A DNA stretch of 64,000 nt from Mycolicibacterium phlei (GCF_001583415.1 NZ_CP014475.1:1736001-1800000), one strand, 5' to 3'. Counted from the stretch's first letter, positions 33,494-44,306 are shown. A program made the numbers and translations. Notes: generated by a model not told the origin, from the sequence alone.

Positions 33494-34885
33494 TCAGGAG
33501 GGTTCTGAGCCCTCTGGGCCCTCTCGGCCTTCTGGGCCCTTGTTGATCTCGCGTTCCAGATCGGCGATCGCGTCCTCGAACGCGGTGTCCGCATCGGCGC
33601 TCTCACCCGAGATCACCCGGTCGATGAACCCGGCGGGCGCGTCCAGATCCTCGGCGCTGGGCAGCAGATCGGGGTGCTGCCACACCGCGTCGCGGGCGTC
33701 GCCGCCGACCGCGTCGGTCAGCCGCCGCCACAGATCGGCGGCCTCACGCATCTTGCGCGGCCGCAGTTCCAGACCCACCAGCGTCGCGAACGTCTGCTCG
33801 GCGGGGCCGCCGGTGGCGCGCCGGCGGCGCATCAGTTCGGCCAGCGCCGCCGTCGAGGGGATGCGGTCACCCAGCGCGTCGGCGACGACGGTCTGCACCC
33901 AGCCCTCGATCAGGGCCAGCAGCGTCTCCAGCCGCTCCAGCGCCGCGGTCTGCTCCGGGGTGGCCTTGGGTTCGAAGATGCCCTGGTTGAGCAGTTCCTC
34001 CATCTGCGACGGGTCGGCCAGCGACGCCGGGTTGAAACCGGCGGCGAACTCCTCGATACCGCTCATATCGATCTTCATGCCCCGCGCGAACGCCTCGACC
34101 GCGTTGAGCAGCTGGCTGGCCAGCCACGGCACATGGCTGAACAGGCGGTGGTGCGCGGCCTCGCGGGCCGCCAGGAACGTTACGACCTCGCTGCGCGGAT
34201 GCTCGAGACCCTCGCAGAGCTCCTCGATGGCCTCGGGCATCAGCGCCGCGACGCCCTGCGGGCCCAGCGGCAGGCCGATGTCGGTGGACGTCAACACCTC
34301 TCGGGACAGCTTGCCCAGCGCCTGGCCGAGCTGCGACCCGAACGCCATGCCGCCCATCTGCGACATCAGCGACAGCAGCGGCCCGGCCATCGCCTTGGCC
34401 TCCTCGGGCAGCGTCGACGCCCACACCGTCGAGATCTGCTCGGCCACCGGATCGCACAGCCGCTTCCAGCGCTCCAGCGTGTTGTCGATCCAGTCGGTCG
34501 GCGTCCACGCCTCTGTCCGGGTGGTGCCGGCGGGCAGGGCGGTCGCCCCGTCGAGCCAGGTCTCGGCCAGCCGCACCGCGTCGGCCATCGCCGCGCTGGT
34601 CTTCTCCGGCACCGGGGCGACGAACCCGATCTGGCTGGACGCCAGCTTGCGGGCCAGGTCGTAGTTCACCGGGCCGGGCTGCGTGTCGCCGGCCATCGCG
34701 CCGCCGGCGCCGCTGAACATCTCGCCGAGCTTGGTGAAGATCTGGCCGAGCTGCGACATGTCGAAGTCGCCGCCCGCGGCAAAGCCCATGCCGAACGGGT
34801 CACCGGAGCCCGGATCCGGATCTTTCTTGCGCTTGTCGCGCTCAGGGTCGTCTCCGGAGGAGAAGCCGAAGGGCAGGTCAGCCAT
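33494..34885 (-). CDS. DUF2342-type zinc-dependent metalloprotease-like protein
   Basis: A 463-residue cytoplasmic protein of the actinobacterial DUF2342/TIGR03624 family (Rv3195). A Gly/Asp-rich N-terminus (MADLPFGFSSGDDPERDK) precedes a helical domain with REAAHHRLFSHVPWL near residue 230, the place of the proposed zinc site, although the classical HExxH is not present in order. The C-terminus is acidic and Glu-rich with GPEGREGPEG repeats. No proteolytic activity should be assumed. ATG 34885 matches the family; a longer in-frame start at 34903 is less likely. It is divergent from the Lon/PDZ gene. Confidence 0.83.
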   Translation of the reverse strand: MADLPFGFSSGDDPERDKRKKDPDPGSGDPFGMGFAAGGDFDMSQLGQIFTKLGEMFSGAGGAMAGDTQPGPVNYDLARKLASSQIGFVAPVPEKTSAAMADAVRLAETWLDGATALPAGTTRTEAWTPTDWIDNTLERWKRLCDPVAEQISTVWASTLPEEAKAMAGPLLSLMSQMGGMAFGSQLGQALGKLSREVLTSTDIGLPLGPQGVAALMPEAIEELCEGLEHPRSEVVTFLAAREAAHHRLFSHVPWLASQLLNAVEAFARGMKIDMSGIEEFAAGFNPASLADPSQMEELLNQGIFEPKATPEQTAALERLETLLALIEGWVQTVVADALGDRIPSTAALAELMRRRRATGGPAEQTFATLVGLELRPRKMREAADLWRRLTDAVGGDARDAVWQHPDLLPSAEDLDAPAGFIDRVISGESADADTAFEDAIADLEREINKGPEGREGPEGSEPS

Positions 34886-34950
34886 GACCTCAACGGTACT
34901 CACCGCCGTCGGTGCGTGTCGGGCGGCGGTTCATGCCGAGAGCGAACCTC

Positions 34951-34956
34951 TACATT
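34951..34956 (+). promoter_or_regulatory. -10 element of a leaderless transcript (Lon/PDZ gene)
   Basis: TACATT is followed by 7 nt and the GTG at 34964, with no ribosome binding site. Confidence 0.5.
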
Positions 34957-34963
34957 AGGCGGC

Positions 34964-35986
34964 GTGAACAGGCGGACTCTGACGTTGCTCGTCGCGCTCG
35001 TCCCCATCCTGGCCTTCGGGGTGCTGGCGTCGGTGGTGACGGTGCCCTTCGTGGCGCTGGGCCCGGGCCCGACGTTCAACACGCTCGGTGAGATCGACGG
35101 CAAGCCGGTCGTCGACATCGAGGGCACCGACGTGTATCCGACGTCCGGGCACCTGAACATGACCACCGTGTCGCAGCGCGACCAGCTGACGCTGGGGCAG
35201 GCGATGGCGCTGTGGCTGTCCGGCCGCGACCAGCTGGTGCCGCGTGATCTGGTCTACCCCCCGGACAAGTCCAAGGAAGAGGTCGAGGAGGCCAACACCA
35301 CCGACTTCCGCCGGTCCGAGGACAGCGCCGAGTACGCCGCGCTGCAGTACCTGGACTACCCGATGGCGGTGACGGTCGAGAACGTCAACGAGGACGGCCC
35401 GTCGGCGGGCAAGCTGCAGGCCGGCGACGCCATCGACTTCGTCAACGGCAAGCCGGTGGCCAACCTGGAGGAGTTCCAGGAGCAGCTGAAGGACACCAAG
35501 CCCGGCGACACCGTCGTCCTGGACTACCGCCGCAAGGACGGCCCGCCCGGAACGGCGACCATCACCCTGGGTAAGCACCCCGAACGCGACCAGGGGTTCC
35601 TGGGCATCGGGGTGCTCGACGCGCCGTGGGCACCGTTCTCCATCAAGTTCAACCTCGCCAACGTCGGCGGCCCGTCGGCGGGCCTGATGTTCTCGCTGGC
35701 CGTCATCGACAAGCTGACCACCGGTGACCTCAACGACGGCCAGTTCGTCGCCGGCACCGGAACCATCAGCGGCGACGGCAAGGTCGGCTCCATCGGCGGC
35801 ATCACCCACAAGATGCTGGCCGCCCGCGAGGCGGGCGCGTCGCTGTTCCTGGTGCCCGCCGAGAACTGCGAGGAGGCCAAGTCGGCGCCGCAGGACGGGC
35901 TCGAGCTGGTCAGGGTCGAGACCCTCGAGCAGGCCGTCGACGCGCTCAAGACGCTGTCCGCCGGTGGCGAACGCCCACACTGCTGA
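34964..35986 (+). CDS. Membrane-anchored PDZ / Lon-type serine protease
   Basis: A 340-residue protein: one N-terminal membrane helix (about 7-29), a PDZ domain (about 130-200, PSAGKLQAGDAIDFVNGKPV) and a C-terminal Lon-type protease domain. The Ser-Lys dyad is Ser in GGPSAGLMFSLAV and Lys in GGITHKMLAA. It should act on membrane or secreted proteins outside the cell. Corresponds to Rv3194c; the pairing with DUF2342 and UPF0182 genes is conserved in actinobacteria as I recall. Confidence 0.93.
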   Translation: MNRRTLTLLVALVPILAFGVLASVVTVPFVALGPGPTFNTLGEIDGKPVVDIEGTDVYPTSGHLNMTTVSQRDQLTLGQAMALWLSGRDQLVPRDLVYPPDKSKEEVEEANTTDFRRSEDSAEYAALQYLDYPMAVTVENVNEDGPSAGKLQAGDAIDFVNGKPVANLEEFQEQLKDTKPGDTVVLDYRRKDGPPGTATITLGKHPERDQGFLGIGVLDAPWAPFSIKFNLANVGGPSAGLMFSLAVIDKLTTGDLNDGQFVAGTGTISGDGKVGSIGGITHKMLAAREAGASLFLVPAENCEEAKSAPQDGLELVRVETLEQAVDALKTLSAGGERPHC

Positions 35987-36074
35987 GTCGCTCACCGGTC
36001 ACCCGCGAACTGCGGTTGCGTAGAGTTGGGGCACGTCAGGGTGACGGTGTGAGAAAGATGACTGGAGTCGACGA

Positions 36075-39000
36075 GTGGGTATGCGGCCCTCGGCGCGAAT
36101 GCCGAAGCTGACACGACGTAGCCGTTTTCTCATCGGGGTGGGTGTATTCCTGCTGCTGCTGGCGTTGTTCGGCGGGCAGATGATCGACACCTACGTCAAC
36201 TGGCTGTGGTTCGGGGAACTCGGGTACCGCTCGGTGTTCACCACCCGGCTGCTCACCCAGGTCGTGCTGTTCCTGGTGGTGGCGGTGGTGGTGGCCGCGA
36301 TCCTGTTCGCCGGGCTGGCGCTGGCCTACCGCACCCGGCCGGTGTTCGTGCCCACCAACGGGCCCAACGACCCGATCGCCCAGTACCGCACCGCGGTGAT
36401 GACGCGGCTGCGCCTGATCGGCATCGGGGTGCCCGCGCTGATCGGTGTGTTCACCGGGCTGTTCGCGGTGGGGCAGTGGGAGACCGTGCAGCTGTTCCTG
36501 CACGGCGGCAGCTTCGGCATCACCGATCCGGAGTTCGGCAAGGACCTCGGCTTCTACGCGTTCGACCTGCCGTTCTACCTGATGGTGCTCAACTACCTGT
36601 TCGTCGCGACGTTCCTGGCGTTCCTCGGAAACCTGTTGGGCCACTATCTGTTCGGCGGCATCCGGCTGGCCGGGCGGACCGGGGCGCTCAGCCGCGCCGC
36701 ACGCATCCAGCTGGTCACCCTGGTCGGTGTCCTGATGCTGCTCAAGGCCGTCGCCTACTGGCTGGACCGCTACGAGCTGCTCAGCAACACCCGCGGCGGT
36801 AAGCCGTTCACCGGCGCCGGCTACACCGACATCAACGCGGTGCTGCCCGCCAAGCTCATCCTGATGGCGATCGCGGTGATCTGCGCGGTCGCCGTGTTCT
36901 CCGCGCTGGTGCTGCGCGACCTGCGCATCCCGGCGATCGGTGTGGTGCTGCTGCTGTTGTCGTCGCTGGTGGTCGGTTCCGGCTGGCCGCTGGTGGTCGA
37001 GCAGTTCAGCGTCAAACCCAATGCGGCGCAGAAGGAAGCCGAGTACATCAGCCGCAGCATCACCGCCACCCGGCACGCCTACGGGCTGACCGACGACGTC
37101 GTCACCTACCGCGACTACAGCGGGGACGCGACCGCCACCGCGCAGCAGGTCGCCGCCGACCGGGCGACCACCTCCAACATCCGGTTGCTCGACCCGACCA
37201 TCGTCAGCCCCGCGTTCACCCAGTTCCAGCAGGGCAAGAACTTCTACTACTTCCCCGACCAGCTGGCGATGGACCGCTACGTCGACAAGGACGGCAACCT
37301 GCGCGACTACGTCGTCGCCGCCCGCGAACTCAACCCCGACCGGCTGATCGACAACCAGCGCAACTGGATCAACCGGCACACGGTCTACACCCACGGCAAC
37401 GGGTTCATCGCCTCGCCCGCCAACACGGTGCGCGGAGTGGCCAACGACCCCAACCAGAACGGCGGCTACCCGGAGTTCCTGGCCAGCGTGGTCGGCGCCA
37501 ACGGCAGCGTGATCTCACCGGGGCCTGCGCCGCTGGACCAGCCGCGCATCTACTACGGCCCCGTCATCGCGAACACCCCGGACGACTACGCGATCGTCGG
37601 CCTCAACGGCGGTCCGCGCGAGTACGACTACGAGACCAACACCGAGACCAAGAACTACACCTACACCGGCAAGGGCGGTGTCCCGGTCGGAAACTGGTTG
37701 TCGCGCGCGGTCTTCGCGATCAAGTACCGGCAGGGCGCGTTCCTGCTCAACCGCGACATCGGGGAGAACAGCAAGATCCTGTTCAACCGCGACCCGGCCA
37801 AGCGCGTGGAGGCGGTGGCCCCGTGGCTGACCACCGACACCAGCGTCTACCCGGCGATCGTCAACAAGCGGATGGTGTGGATCATCGACGGCTACACCAC
37901 GCTGGACAACTACCCGTACTCGGAGCTGACCACGCTGTCGAGCGCCACCGCCGACTCCAACGAGGTGGCGCTGAACCGGCTGCAGCCCGACAAGCGGGTG
38001 TCCTACATCCGCAACTCGGTCAAGGCCACCGTCGACGCCTACGACGGCACCGTGACGCTGTACGCCCAGGACGAGGACGACCCGGTGCTCAAGGCGTGGA
38101 TGAGCGTGTTCCCGGGCACGGTGAAACCCAAGAGCGACATCACCCCGGAACTGCAGCAGCACCTGCGCTATCCCGAGGACCTGTTCAAGGTGCAGCGCGC
38201 GCTGCTGGCCAAGTACCACGTCGACGACCCGATCACGTTCTTCTCGACGTCGGACTTCTGGGACGTGCCGCTGGATCCCAACCCGACCGCCAGCAGCTAC
38301 CAGCCGCCGTACTACATCGTCGCCAAGAACCTGGTGGAGAACGACAAGACGGCGTCGTTCCAGCTGACCACGGCGATGAACCGGTTCCGCCGCGACTTCC
38401 TGGCGGCCTACATCAGCGCCAGCTCGGATCCGGACACGTACGGCAAGATCACGGTGCTGACCATCCCGGGTCAGGTCAACGGTCCGAAGCTGGCGTTCAA
38501 CGCGATCAGCACCGACACCGCGGTCAGCCAGGACCTCGGTGTGATCGGCCGCGACAACCAGAACCGCATCCGGTGGGGCAACCTGCTGACGTTGCCGGTT
38601 GCCGAGGGCGGGCTGCTCTACGTGGCGCCGGTGTACGCGTCGCCCGGTAACACCGACGCGGCCTCGTCGTACCCGCGCCTGATCCGCGTGGCGATGATGT
38701 ACAAGGACCGGGTCGGCTACGGCCCGACCGTGCGCGACGCGCTCACCGAGCTGTTCGGCCCCGGTGCCGACGCGACGGCCACCGGCCCGGCGCCGCTGAC
38801 CGGTCCGGGGGCGCAACCGCCGGCCGCGCCGCCTGCCGACGGTCAGCCGCAGGCCCGGCCGCCGGCCAACCAGGGTGAGCAGCAGGAGGGCCGCGCCCCC
38901 GAGGTGCCGACCCCGGTCGCGACGCCGCCGGGCGCCCCGAGTCAGCTGTCGCCCGCGAAATCCGCTGCGCTGCAGGAGGTCAACGCCGCCCTGGACGCGT

Positions 39001-39095
39001 TGCGCGAGGCTCAGCGTGGTGGTGACTTCGCCGACTTCGGCGAGGCCCTGCAGCGCCTCGACGACGCGATGGACAAGTACCAGTCGGCGGGCTGA
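36075..39095 (+). CDS. UPF0182 family large membrane protein
   Basis: A 1006-residue protein with about seven membrane helices in the first 310 residues (for example [19 protein letters not shown] and [21 protein letters not shown]) followed by a large extracytoplasmic domain ([20 protein letters not shown]) and a Pro/Ala/Gln-rich, coiled-coil-prone C-terminus. It is the counterpart of Rv3193c. Function unknown. GTG 36075 gives [17 protein letters not shown] as in M. tuberculosis; ATG 36081 is an alternative. A BTAD regulator gene begins 12 nt after its stop and may be co-transcribed. Confidence 0.92.
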   Translation: MGMRPSARMPKLTRRSRFLIGVGVFLLLLALFGGQMIDTYVNWLWFGELGYRSVFTTRLLTQVVLFLVVAVVVAAILFAGLALAYRTRPVFVPTNGPNDPIAQYRTAVMTRLRLIGIGVPALIGVFTGLFAVGQWETVQLFLHGGSFGITDPEFGKDLGFYAFDLPFYLMVLNYLFVATFLAFLGNLLGHYLFGGIRLAGRTGALSRAARIQLVTLVGVLMLLKAVAYWLDRYELLSNTRGGKPFTGAGYTDINAVLPAKLILMAIAVICAVAVFSALVLRDLRIPAIGVVLLLLSSLVVGSGWPLVVEQFSVKPNAAQKEAEYISRSITATRHAYGLTDDVVTYRDYSGDATATAQQVAADRATTSNIRLLDPTIVSPAFTQFQQGKNFYYFPDQLAMDRYVDKDGNLRDYVVAARELNPDRLIDNQRNWINRHTVYTHGNGFIASPANTVRGVANDPNQNGGYPEFLASVVGANGSVISPGPAPLDQPRIYYGPVIANTPDDYAIVGLNGGPREYDYETNTETKNYTYTGKGGVPVGNWLSRAVFAIKYRQGAFLLNRDIGENSKILFNRDPAKRVEAVAPWLTTDTSVYPAIVNKRMVWIIDGYTTLDNYPYSELTTLSSATADSNEVALNRLQPDKRVSYIRNSVKATVDAYDGTVTLYAQDEDDPVLKAWMSVFPGTVKPKSDITPELQQHLRYPEDLFKVQRALLAKYHVDDPITFFSTSDFWDVPLDPNPTASSYQPPYYIVAKNLVENDKTASFQLTTAMNRFRRDFLAAYISASSDPDTYGKITVLTIPGQVNGPKLAFNAISTDTAVSQDLGVIGRDNQNRIRWGNLLTLPVAEGGLLYVAPVYASPGNTDAASSYPRLIRVAMMYKDRVGYGPTVRDALTELFGPGADATATGPAPLTGPGAQPPAAPPADGQPQARPPANQGEQQEGRAPEVPTPVATPPGAPSQLSPAKSAALQEVNAALDALREAQRGGDFADFGEALQRLDDAMDKYQSAG

Positions 39096-39107
39096 CACCC
39101 ACCGCCG

Positions 39108-42100
39108 GTGCACTATCGGTTACTGGGACCACTGCAGGTGGTCCGGGACGACGCCACACCCGTGGACGTCGGCCCGCACAAGCAGCGGGTGGTGCTCGCG
39201 GCGCTGCTGTTGGCGCAGGGCCGGGTGGTCTCGGTGGACCGCCTGATCGACGCGGTGTGGGGCGACGACGTGCCGGCGAGTGCGACCGCGAGCCTGCAGG
39301 CCTACATCTCCAACCTGCGCCGGGCGCTGCGCGCTGCCTCCGGTGACGCCCGGATGGCGTCGCCGATCGTGCGGCAGCCGCCCGGCTACTACCTCGACGT
39401 CGACCCCGAGACCGTCGACGTCACGGCCTTCGCGGCGCACTGCGCGCGTGCCTCCGCCGCGGTGGAGGCCGAACGCTGGGAGGACGGGCTGGCCGCGGCC
39501 GAGCAGGCGGTGAGCCTGGTGCGCGGCCCGCTGCTGGAGGACCTGCCCGACGCGGACTGGGCCCGCGAGGAGGCCGCCCGCATCGCGGCGCTGCACACCG
39601 AGTGCGTGGCGGACAAGGTGATCGCGTTGTTGGCGCTGGGCCGGGTGCCGGCGGCGCTGGGGGAGGCGACGCGGCTGCGGGCGCTGGATCCGCTGGGCGA
39701 CCGTGGCTGCCGGCTGCAGATGCTGGCCCTGTACCGGGCCGGCCGTACCGCCGAGGCGCTGCAGACCTACACCCGGCACGCCCGGCTCATCGACGACGAG
39801 CTCGGCCTCGAACCCGGACCGGAGCTGCGCGAGCTGCAGACCGCCATCCTGCGTCAGGCCCCGGAGCTGGCGGCGTGGCCGCGCTCCCCGGAATGGACGG
39901 GGGCCGCGCCGATCTCGGGTCCCGTCGCCGACGCGGTGATCAGGCCCACGACGGAGCCGGTCGCATACCGGGCTCCGCTGTTCGGCCGGGACCGCGAGCT
40001 GGCGGCCGCGGACGAGGTGCTGGCCCGGGTGGCCGGGGGAGCGACGCGCTGGATGGTGCTGTCCGGTCCACCCGGAATCGGCAAAACCCGGCTGGCCGAG
40101 GAGATCTCGCAGCGCGCCGTGGCCGCGGGCGGCGACGTGGTCTGGGTGAGCTGCCCCGACGAGGGGCTGACCCCGCCGTGGTGGCCGATGCGTCAGCTGG
40201 TGCGGGCACTGGGCGGTGACGCCGACACGGTCCTCGAGGTGCCCGGCAACGCCGATCCCGACACCGCGAGATTCCTTGTCTACGAACGTATCCAGGCGCT
40301 TCTCGAGTCGGCGCCGCGCCCGCTGGCGGTGGTGATCGACGACGCCCAGTGGGCCGACAGCACGTCGGCGAGCTGTCTGGCCTACATTGCCGGGGCGCTG
40401 CGCGACCGGCCGGTGCTGGTGCTGGTCACCGTCCGCGACGGTGAGCACAGCGTCGAGGTGGCGCGGCTGCTGAGCACGATCGCGCGCGGTAAGGACAACC
40501 GGCACATCGAGGTGTCGGCGCTGTCCTCAGACGAGGTCGCGCTGCTGGCCAGCGCCGTCGCCGACGAACCGGTCACCGCCACCGAGGCCGCCGAACTGGC
40601 CGACCGTACCGGCGGCAACCCGTTCTTCGTCTCCGAGTACGCCCGGTTGCCGCGCGGCGAACGCGCGGGCAGCGAGATCCCCCGGGCGGTGCGCGCCGTG
40701 CTCGACCGCCGGCTGGCCACCCTCGACCCGGTCGTGGTCCAGGTGCTGCGCACCGCCGCGGTCATCGGCGAGGTGATCGACGCGGCCGCGGTGCCGCTGC
40801 TGGCGAAAACCACGGGGCTGGACCTCGATACGCTCGCCGACCACCTCGACGAGGCCGCCGACGAGCGGATCATCGTGACCGGGCACGGCGGCGGCTACGA
40901 GTTCGCGCACGGGCTGCTGCGCGAGCAGCTGCTGGCGGGCATTCCTGCGCTGCGCAGACAGCGGCTGCACGCCCGGCTCGCCGAGGCGCTGGCCGACTCC
41001 ACCGCACCCGGTGCCGTCAGCCGCCGCGCCCAGCATCTGGTGGAGGCGCAGCCGCTGGTGGAGCCCGCGCAGGTGGTGGCGGCATGCCGGCTGGCCGCCG
41101 AAGAGGCCACCGCGCAGTGGAGTTCGGACATCGCCGCGCGTTGGTGGCAGGCGGCGCTGGACGCCTACGACCACCTGCCGGTCTCCCAGCGCGACGACGC
41201 TGATCGCGATGCGCTGACCGTCGAGCTGCTGCAAGCGAATTCACGTGCCGGCCGGGCGCAGCTGGTGCTCGACAGCGTGCAGCGCTATCTCGGCGAGGCG
41301 TTGCGCACCGGTCGTGCCGCCACCGCGGGCCGGCTCGCCGGTGCCCTGCTGCGCTCCAGCGGCGGGTGGCCGTGGCTGGCGCCCGGCCATGATCCGGGCG
41401 AGCTGCTGACACTGCTCGAGCGGGCCGCCGAGCTGGCCGACCCGTCGGCCCGGGCCCGTGCGCTGGCCGCGCTCGCGGTCGGATACTGCTACCACCCCGA
41501 TCCCGTCGTCGCGGCGGGCAAGCTCGATGAGGCCGAGCGGTTGGCCGCCGAGACCGGCGATCCCGCGGTGATGGCCGACGTGCTGCTCGGGCGGCTGCTC
41601 ACCTACTCCGGGGTGACCACCCACAGTGAGCAGACCCTGACCTGGGTCGATCGCCTGAATTCGTTGAGGCACAGTGGATCTCGCGAGGACTCGGTGATCG
41701 CGGCGTCGGTGGCGACGATGGCGGCGCTGAACCTCGGCGACGTGGCCGCGACCCGCCGCCACCTGCGCGCCGGCATCACGGGCAGCGACGAACTGAAGCT
41801 GCCGGTGCTGCGCACCCAGCTGCGGTTCATGGAGGCCGTCGTCGCCGCCTGGGTGGGCGACTTCGCCGAGGCCGACCGCCACCACGCCATCGCCGTGCAC
41901 GTGCACGAGCAGACCGAGCTCTACGAGGCGGGCAGCGCGATGCTGTCGAAGTCGCTGCTGGTGCGTGAGCGCGGCGGCCCGGTCGGCCCGGAGTGGGAGG
42001 CCTTTCTCGACGACGAGGTCTTCCTCGGTCCCGGCGCGGTCAGCGTGGTCGGTACCGCGGTGCTGTCGCTGGTGCGCGGGCCGGGGGCACGCCCCAAGGC

Positions 42101-42539
42101 GCAGGACATGCTGCGGCGCTGGGTCGAACACGACGAGCTGTTCATCTGGCCGACGCTGGGCCATCGCACGCTGCTGGCGCACCTGGCCGCCGACCACCGG
42201 TTGCCCGAGTTCGCCGAGCCGCTGCTGGCCAAGCTCACCCCGTTCACCGGCCAGATCGCGACCCTGGGGCAGGTCGCCTGCGCCGGCCCGGTCGGTCTGG
42301 CCACCGCGCGGCTGTACGCGCTGCTCGGACAGCGCGACCGGGCGCTCGAGGACCTCGCACATGCCCGTGAGCTCGGCGAGCGCACCGGCGGTGTCCCGGC
42401 GCTGCTGCGCTGCCGGCTGCTCGAGTGTGAGCTGAGCCCGGCGGGACCGCGGCGCAGCGCCGCCGCGACGCGACTGGTCGAGGACGCGGAGGCGGTCGGG
42501 ATGGTGTCGGTCGCCGAGGCCGCCAGGGCGCTGGCGTAG
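39108..42539 (+). CDS. AfsR/SARP-type regulator with BTAD and AAA ATPase domains
   Basis: A 1143-residue regulator: OmpR-type winged helix (1-95, LLGPLQVVRDDATPVDVG, ALRAASGD), BTAD domain (about 100-250, LQTYTRHARLIDDELGLEPG), AAA/NACHT-like ATPase with Walker A GPPGIGKTRLAEE near residue 320 and VVIDDAQWAD as Walker B, then a long TPR-like helical repeat region. Such proteins are pathway-specific activators that bind direct repeats near target promoters. GTG 39108 lies 12 nt after the UPF0182 stop. The next gene in the same direction, a berberine-type flavoprotein, is its most likely nearby target. Not found in this position in M. tuberculosis. Confidence 0.88.
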   Translation: MHYRLLGPLQVVRDDATPVDVGPHKQRVVLAALLLAQGRVVSVDRLIDAVWGDDVPASATASLQAYISNLRRALRAASGDARMASPIVRQPPGYYLDVDPETVDVTAFAAHCARASAAVEAERWEDGLAAAEQAVSLVRGPLLEDLPDADWAREEAARIAALHTECVADKVIALLALGRVPAALGEATRLRALDPLGDRGCRLQMLALYRAGRTAEALQTYTRHARLIDDELGLEPGPELRELQTAILRQAPELAAWPRSPEWTGAAPISGPVADAVIRPTTEPVAYRAPLFGRDRELAAADEVLARVAGGATRWMVLSGPPGIGKTRLAEEISQRAVAAGGDVVWVSCPDEGLTPPWWPMRQLVRALGGDADTVLEVPGNADPDTARFLVYERIQALLESAPRPLAVVIDDAQWADSTSASCLAYIAGALRDRPVLVLVTVRDGEHSVEVARLLSTIARGKDNRHIEVSALSSDEVALLASAVADEPVTATEAAELADRTGGNPFFVSEYARLPRGERAGSEIPRAVRAVLDRRLATLDPVVVQVLRTAAVIGEVIDAAAVPLLAKTTGLDLDTLADHLDEAADERIIVTGHGGGYEFAHGLLREQLLAGIPALRRQRLHARLAEALADSTAPGAVSRRAQHLVEAQPLVEPAQVVAACRLAAEEATAQWSSDIAARWWQAALDAYDHLPVSQRDDADRDALTVELLQANSRAGRAQLVLDSVQRYLGEALRTGRAATAGRLAGALLRSSGGWPWLAPGHDPGELLTLLERAAELADPSARARALAALAVGYCYHPDPVVAAGKLDEAERLAAETGDPAVMADVLLGRLLTYSGVTTHSEQTLTWVDRLNSLRHSGSREDSVIAASVATMAALNLGDVAATRRHLRAGITGSDELKLPVLRTQLRFMEAVVAAWVGDFAEADRHHAIAVHVHEQTELYEAGSAMLSKSLLVRERGGPVGPEWEAFLDDEVFLGPGAVSVVGTAVLSLVRGPGARPKAQDMLRRWVEHDELFIWPTLGHRTLLAHLAADHRLPEFAEPLLAKLTPFTGQIATLGQVACAGPVGLATARLYALLGQRDRALEDLAHARELGERTGGVPALLRCRLLECELSPAGPRRSAAATRLVEDAEAVGMVSVAEAARALA

Positions 42540-42553
42540 CGCCCTTTTCGCGC

Positions 42554-42611
42554 CGAGTGTGGGCTTGATGCACGCGACACGCCGTCGCGGCGTGACACAA
42601 CCCCACACTCG
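42554..42611. repeat. Dispersed palindromic repeat, copy 2
   Basis: Perfect outer arms CGAGTGTGGG (42554-42563) and CCCACACTCG (42602-42611) enclose an inner palindrome GACACGCCG / CGGCGTGAC. The core GCACGCGACACGCCG is shared with copy 1 at 15658 and copy 3 at 63171. It could also end transcription of the regulator gene. Confidence 0.7.
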
Positions 42612-42712
42612 ACGGGCCTGGATTGCGGCTTGGATTTTTCTTGGATGCGCGGACAAGGGACGGCCAAGCGGGGTCGGTGATGCTTCCGGCGTCGAGTTGA
42701 GAAAGGACCCCG

Positions 42713-44101
42713 ATGACCATCGACCTCACCCGCGACCGCACCGAGCCGCTCGCGACGCTGCGCGACCACGTCGGCACCCACGTCGCGCTGCCCGGCGAGC
42801 CCGGCTACGAGCGCTGCCAGCCGTGGAACCTCGCGGCCACCGTCACCCCGGCGGCGGTGGTGCTGGCCACCAGCGCCGCTGACGTCGCGGCCACCGTCCG
42901 CTTCGCCGCCGCCCACGGCTTCACCGTCACCGTGCAGGCCACCGGCCACGGCGCCGTCGGCGTCGGGCCCGACACCATCCTGGTTCAGACGTCGGCGATG
43001 AAGCACTGCGACGTCGACCCGCACACCCGCACGGCGCGGGTCGGGGCGGGGGCGCGCTGGCAGGACGTTCTCGACGCCGCCGCACCGCACGGCCTTGCGC
43101 CGCTGGCGGGTTCGGCCCCGGGGGTCGGTGTGGTCGGTTACCTCACCGGCGGCGGCATCGGTCCGCTGGTGCGGTCGGTGGGCCTGTCCTCGGACCACGT
43201 CCGCAGCTTCGACGTCGTCACGGGGGAGGGCCGGCTGTTCCGCGCGACACCGCGGGACAACGCCGACCTGTTCTGGGGGTTGCGCGGCGGCAAGGCCACC
43301 CTGGGCATCGTCGTCGGGGTGGAGATCGACCTGCTGCCGATCCCTGAGTTCTACGGCGGCACAGTGTTTTTCGACGGCGCCGACACCGCGACGGTGCTGC
43401 GGGCCTGGCGGGAGTGGACGGCCGGGCTGCCAGAGACGGTGAACACCTCGATCGCGATCCAGCAGTTGCCGCCGCTGCCCGGGGTGCCCGAACCGCTGGC
43501 CGGCCGGATGACGGTGGCGCTGCGCTACATGGCCATCGGCGATCTCGCCGAGGGGGAACGGCTGCTGGCGCCGATGCGTCAGGTCGCGACGCCGGTGCTC
43601 GACACCGTCGGCGTGCTGCCGTACGCGGCGATCGGAATGGTGCACTGCGATCCCGTCGACCCGATGCCGGTCTACGAGGACCAGGCGCTGCTGCGGGAAC
43701 TGCCCGCCGAGGCCGTCGACGCGATCCTGGCGCTGGCGGGCCCGGCGTCCGGGTCACCGCAGATCCTCGTCGAACTGCGGCTGCTGGGCGGATCGCTGGC
43801 GCGGGAACCCCAGCACCGCAGTGCGTTCTGTCATCGCGACGCGCTCTACTCGCTTTCGGTCATCGGGCTGGGCGCACCGGAGTGCCGGCAGCAGACCGCC
43901 GAACACGCGGCCGCGCTGACGGGATCGGTGACGGCGTGGTCGACGGGCGGGCAGATGCCGAACTTCGCGCCGTCGTGCGACCCGGGCCGGCCGGCGCGGG
44001 TGTACAACGAGGACACCCTGCACTGGCTCGCGGCGCTGGCCGACCGCTACGACCCGGCGCGGGTGCTCGCGACGGGACAGGTCATCCGCACCCCGCGCTG
44101 A
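42713..44101 (+). CDS. FAD-linked oxidoreductase of the berberine bridge enzyme type
   Basis: A 462-residue PCMH-type flavoprotein. The FAD domain begins with TPAAVVLATSAADVAATVRFAA; TGHGAVG supplies the histidine for covalent 8-alpha FAD attachment, and GYLTGGGIGPLVR follows. The second cysteinyl attachment site of bicovalent members (GxCxxV) reads SAPGVGVVG, so only one covalent bond is expected. The C-terminus ends with YNEDTLHWLAALADRYDP, the BBE domain. It probably oxidises an alcohol, sugar or alkaloid-like substrate. AGAAAGGA lies 5-10 nt before ATG 42713. It follows the BTAD regulator. Confidence 0.88.
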   Translation: MTIDLTRDRTEPLATLRDHVGTHVALPGEPGYERCQPWNLAATVTPAAVVLATSAADVAATVRFAAAHGFTVTVQATGHGAVGVGPDTILVQTSAMKHCDVDPHTRTARVGAGARWQDVLDAAAPHGLAPLAGSAPGVGVVGYLTGGGIGPLVRSVGLSSDHVRSFDVVTGEGRLFRATPRDNADLFWGLRGGKATLGIVVGVEIDLLPIPEFYGGTVFFDGADTATVLRAWREWTAGLPETVNTSIAIQQLPPLPGVPEPLAGRMTVALRYMAIGDLAEGERLLAPMRQVATPVLDTVGVLPYAAIGMVHCDPVDPMPVYEDQALLRELPAEAVDAILALAGPASGSPQILVELRLLGGSLAREPQHRSAFCHRDALYSLSVIGLGAPECRQQTAEHAAALTGSVTAWSTGGQMPNFAPSCDPGRPARVYNEDTLHWLAALADRYDPARVLATGQVIRTPR

Positions 44102-44225
44102 CCTGTCAGGCCCTCCTTCAGGCGCGGAATCTCAGCGGTTTGTGCACGCTCGTGCCGTTCTGAAGGGGCTTTGAGCAGGCGATTTGGAAGCCATGCGACC
44201 ACTTGGGTAACCTGATGTTCACCGA

Positions 44226-44299
44226 CGCGGGGTGGAGCAGCTCGGTAGCTCGCTGGGCTCATAACCCAGAGGTCGCAGGTTCGAATCCTGTCCCCGCTA
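44226..44299 (+). tRNA. Initiator tRNA-fMet (CAT)
   Basis: A 74-nt tRNA with acceptor arms CGCGGGG and CCCCGCT: position 1 (C) cannot pair with position 72 (T), an initiator feature. The anticodon arm is CTGGG-CTCATAA-CCCAG with three stacked G:C pairs, another initiator hallmark. The T arm contains GGTTCGAATCC. The 3' CCA is not encoded (CT follows). A strong terminator lies 8 nt downstream. Confidence 0.96.
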
Positions 44300-44306
44300 C
44301 TAAGTG

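Noticed and set aside
42785..44101. Cysteinyl FAD attachment in the berberine-type enzyme
   Set aside because: The region that carries the cysteine in bicovalent members reads SAPGVGVVG, with no Cys.
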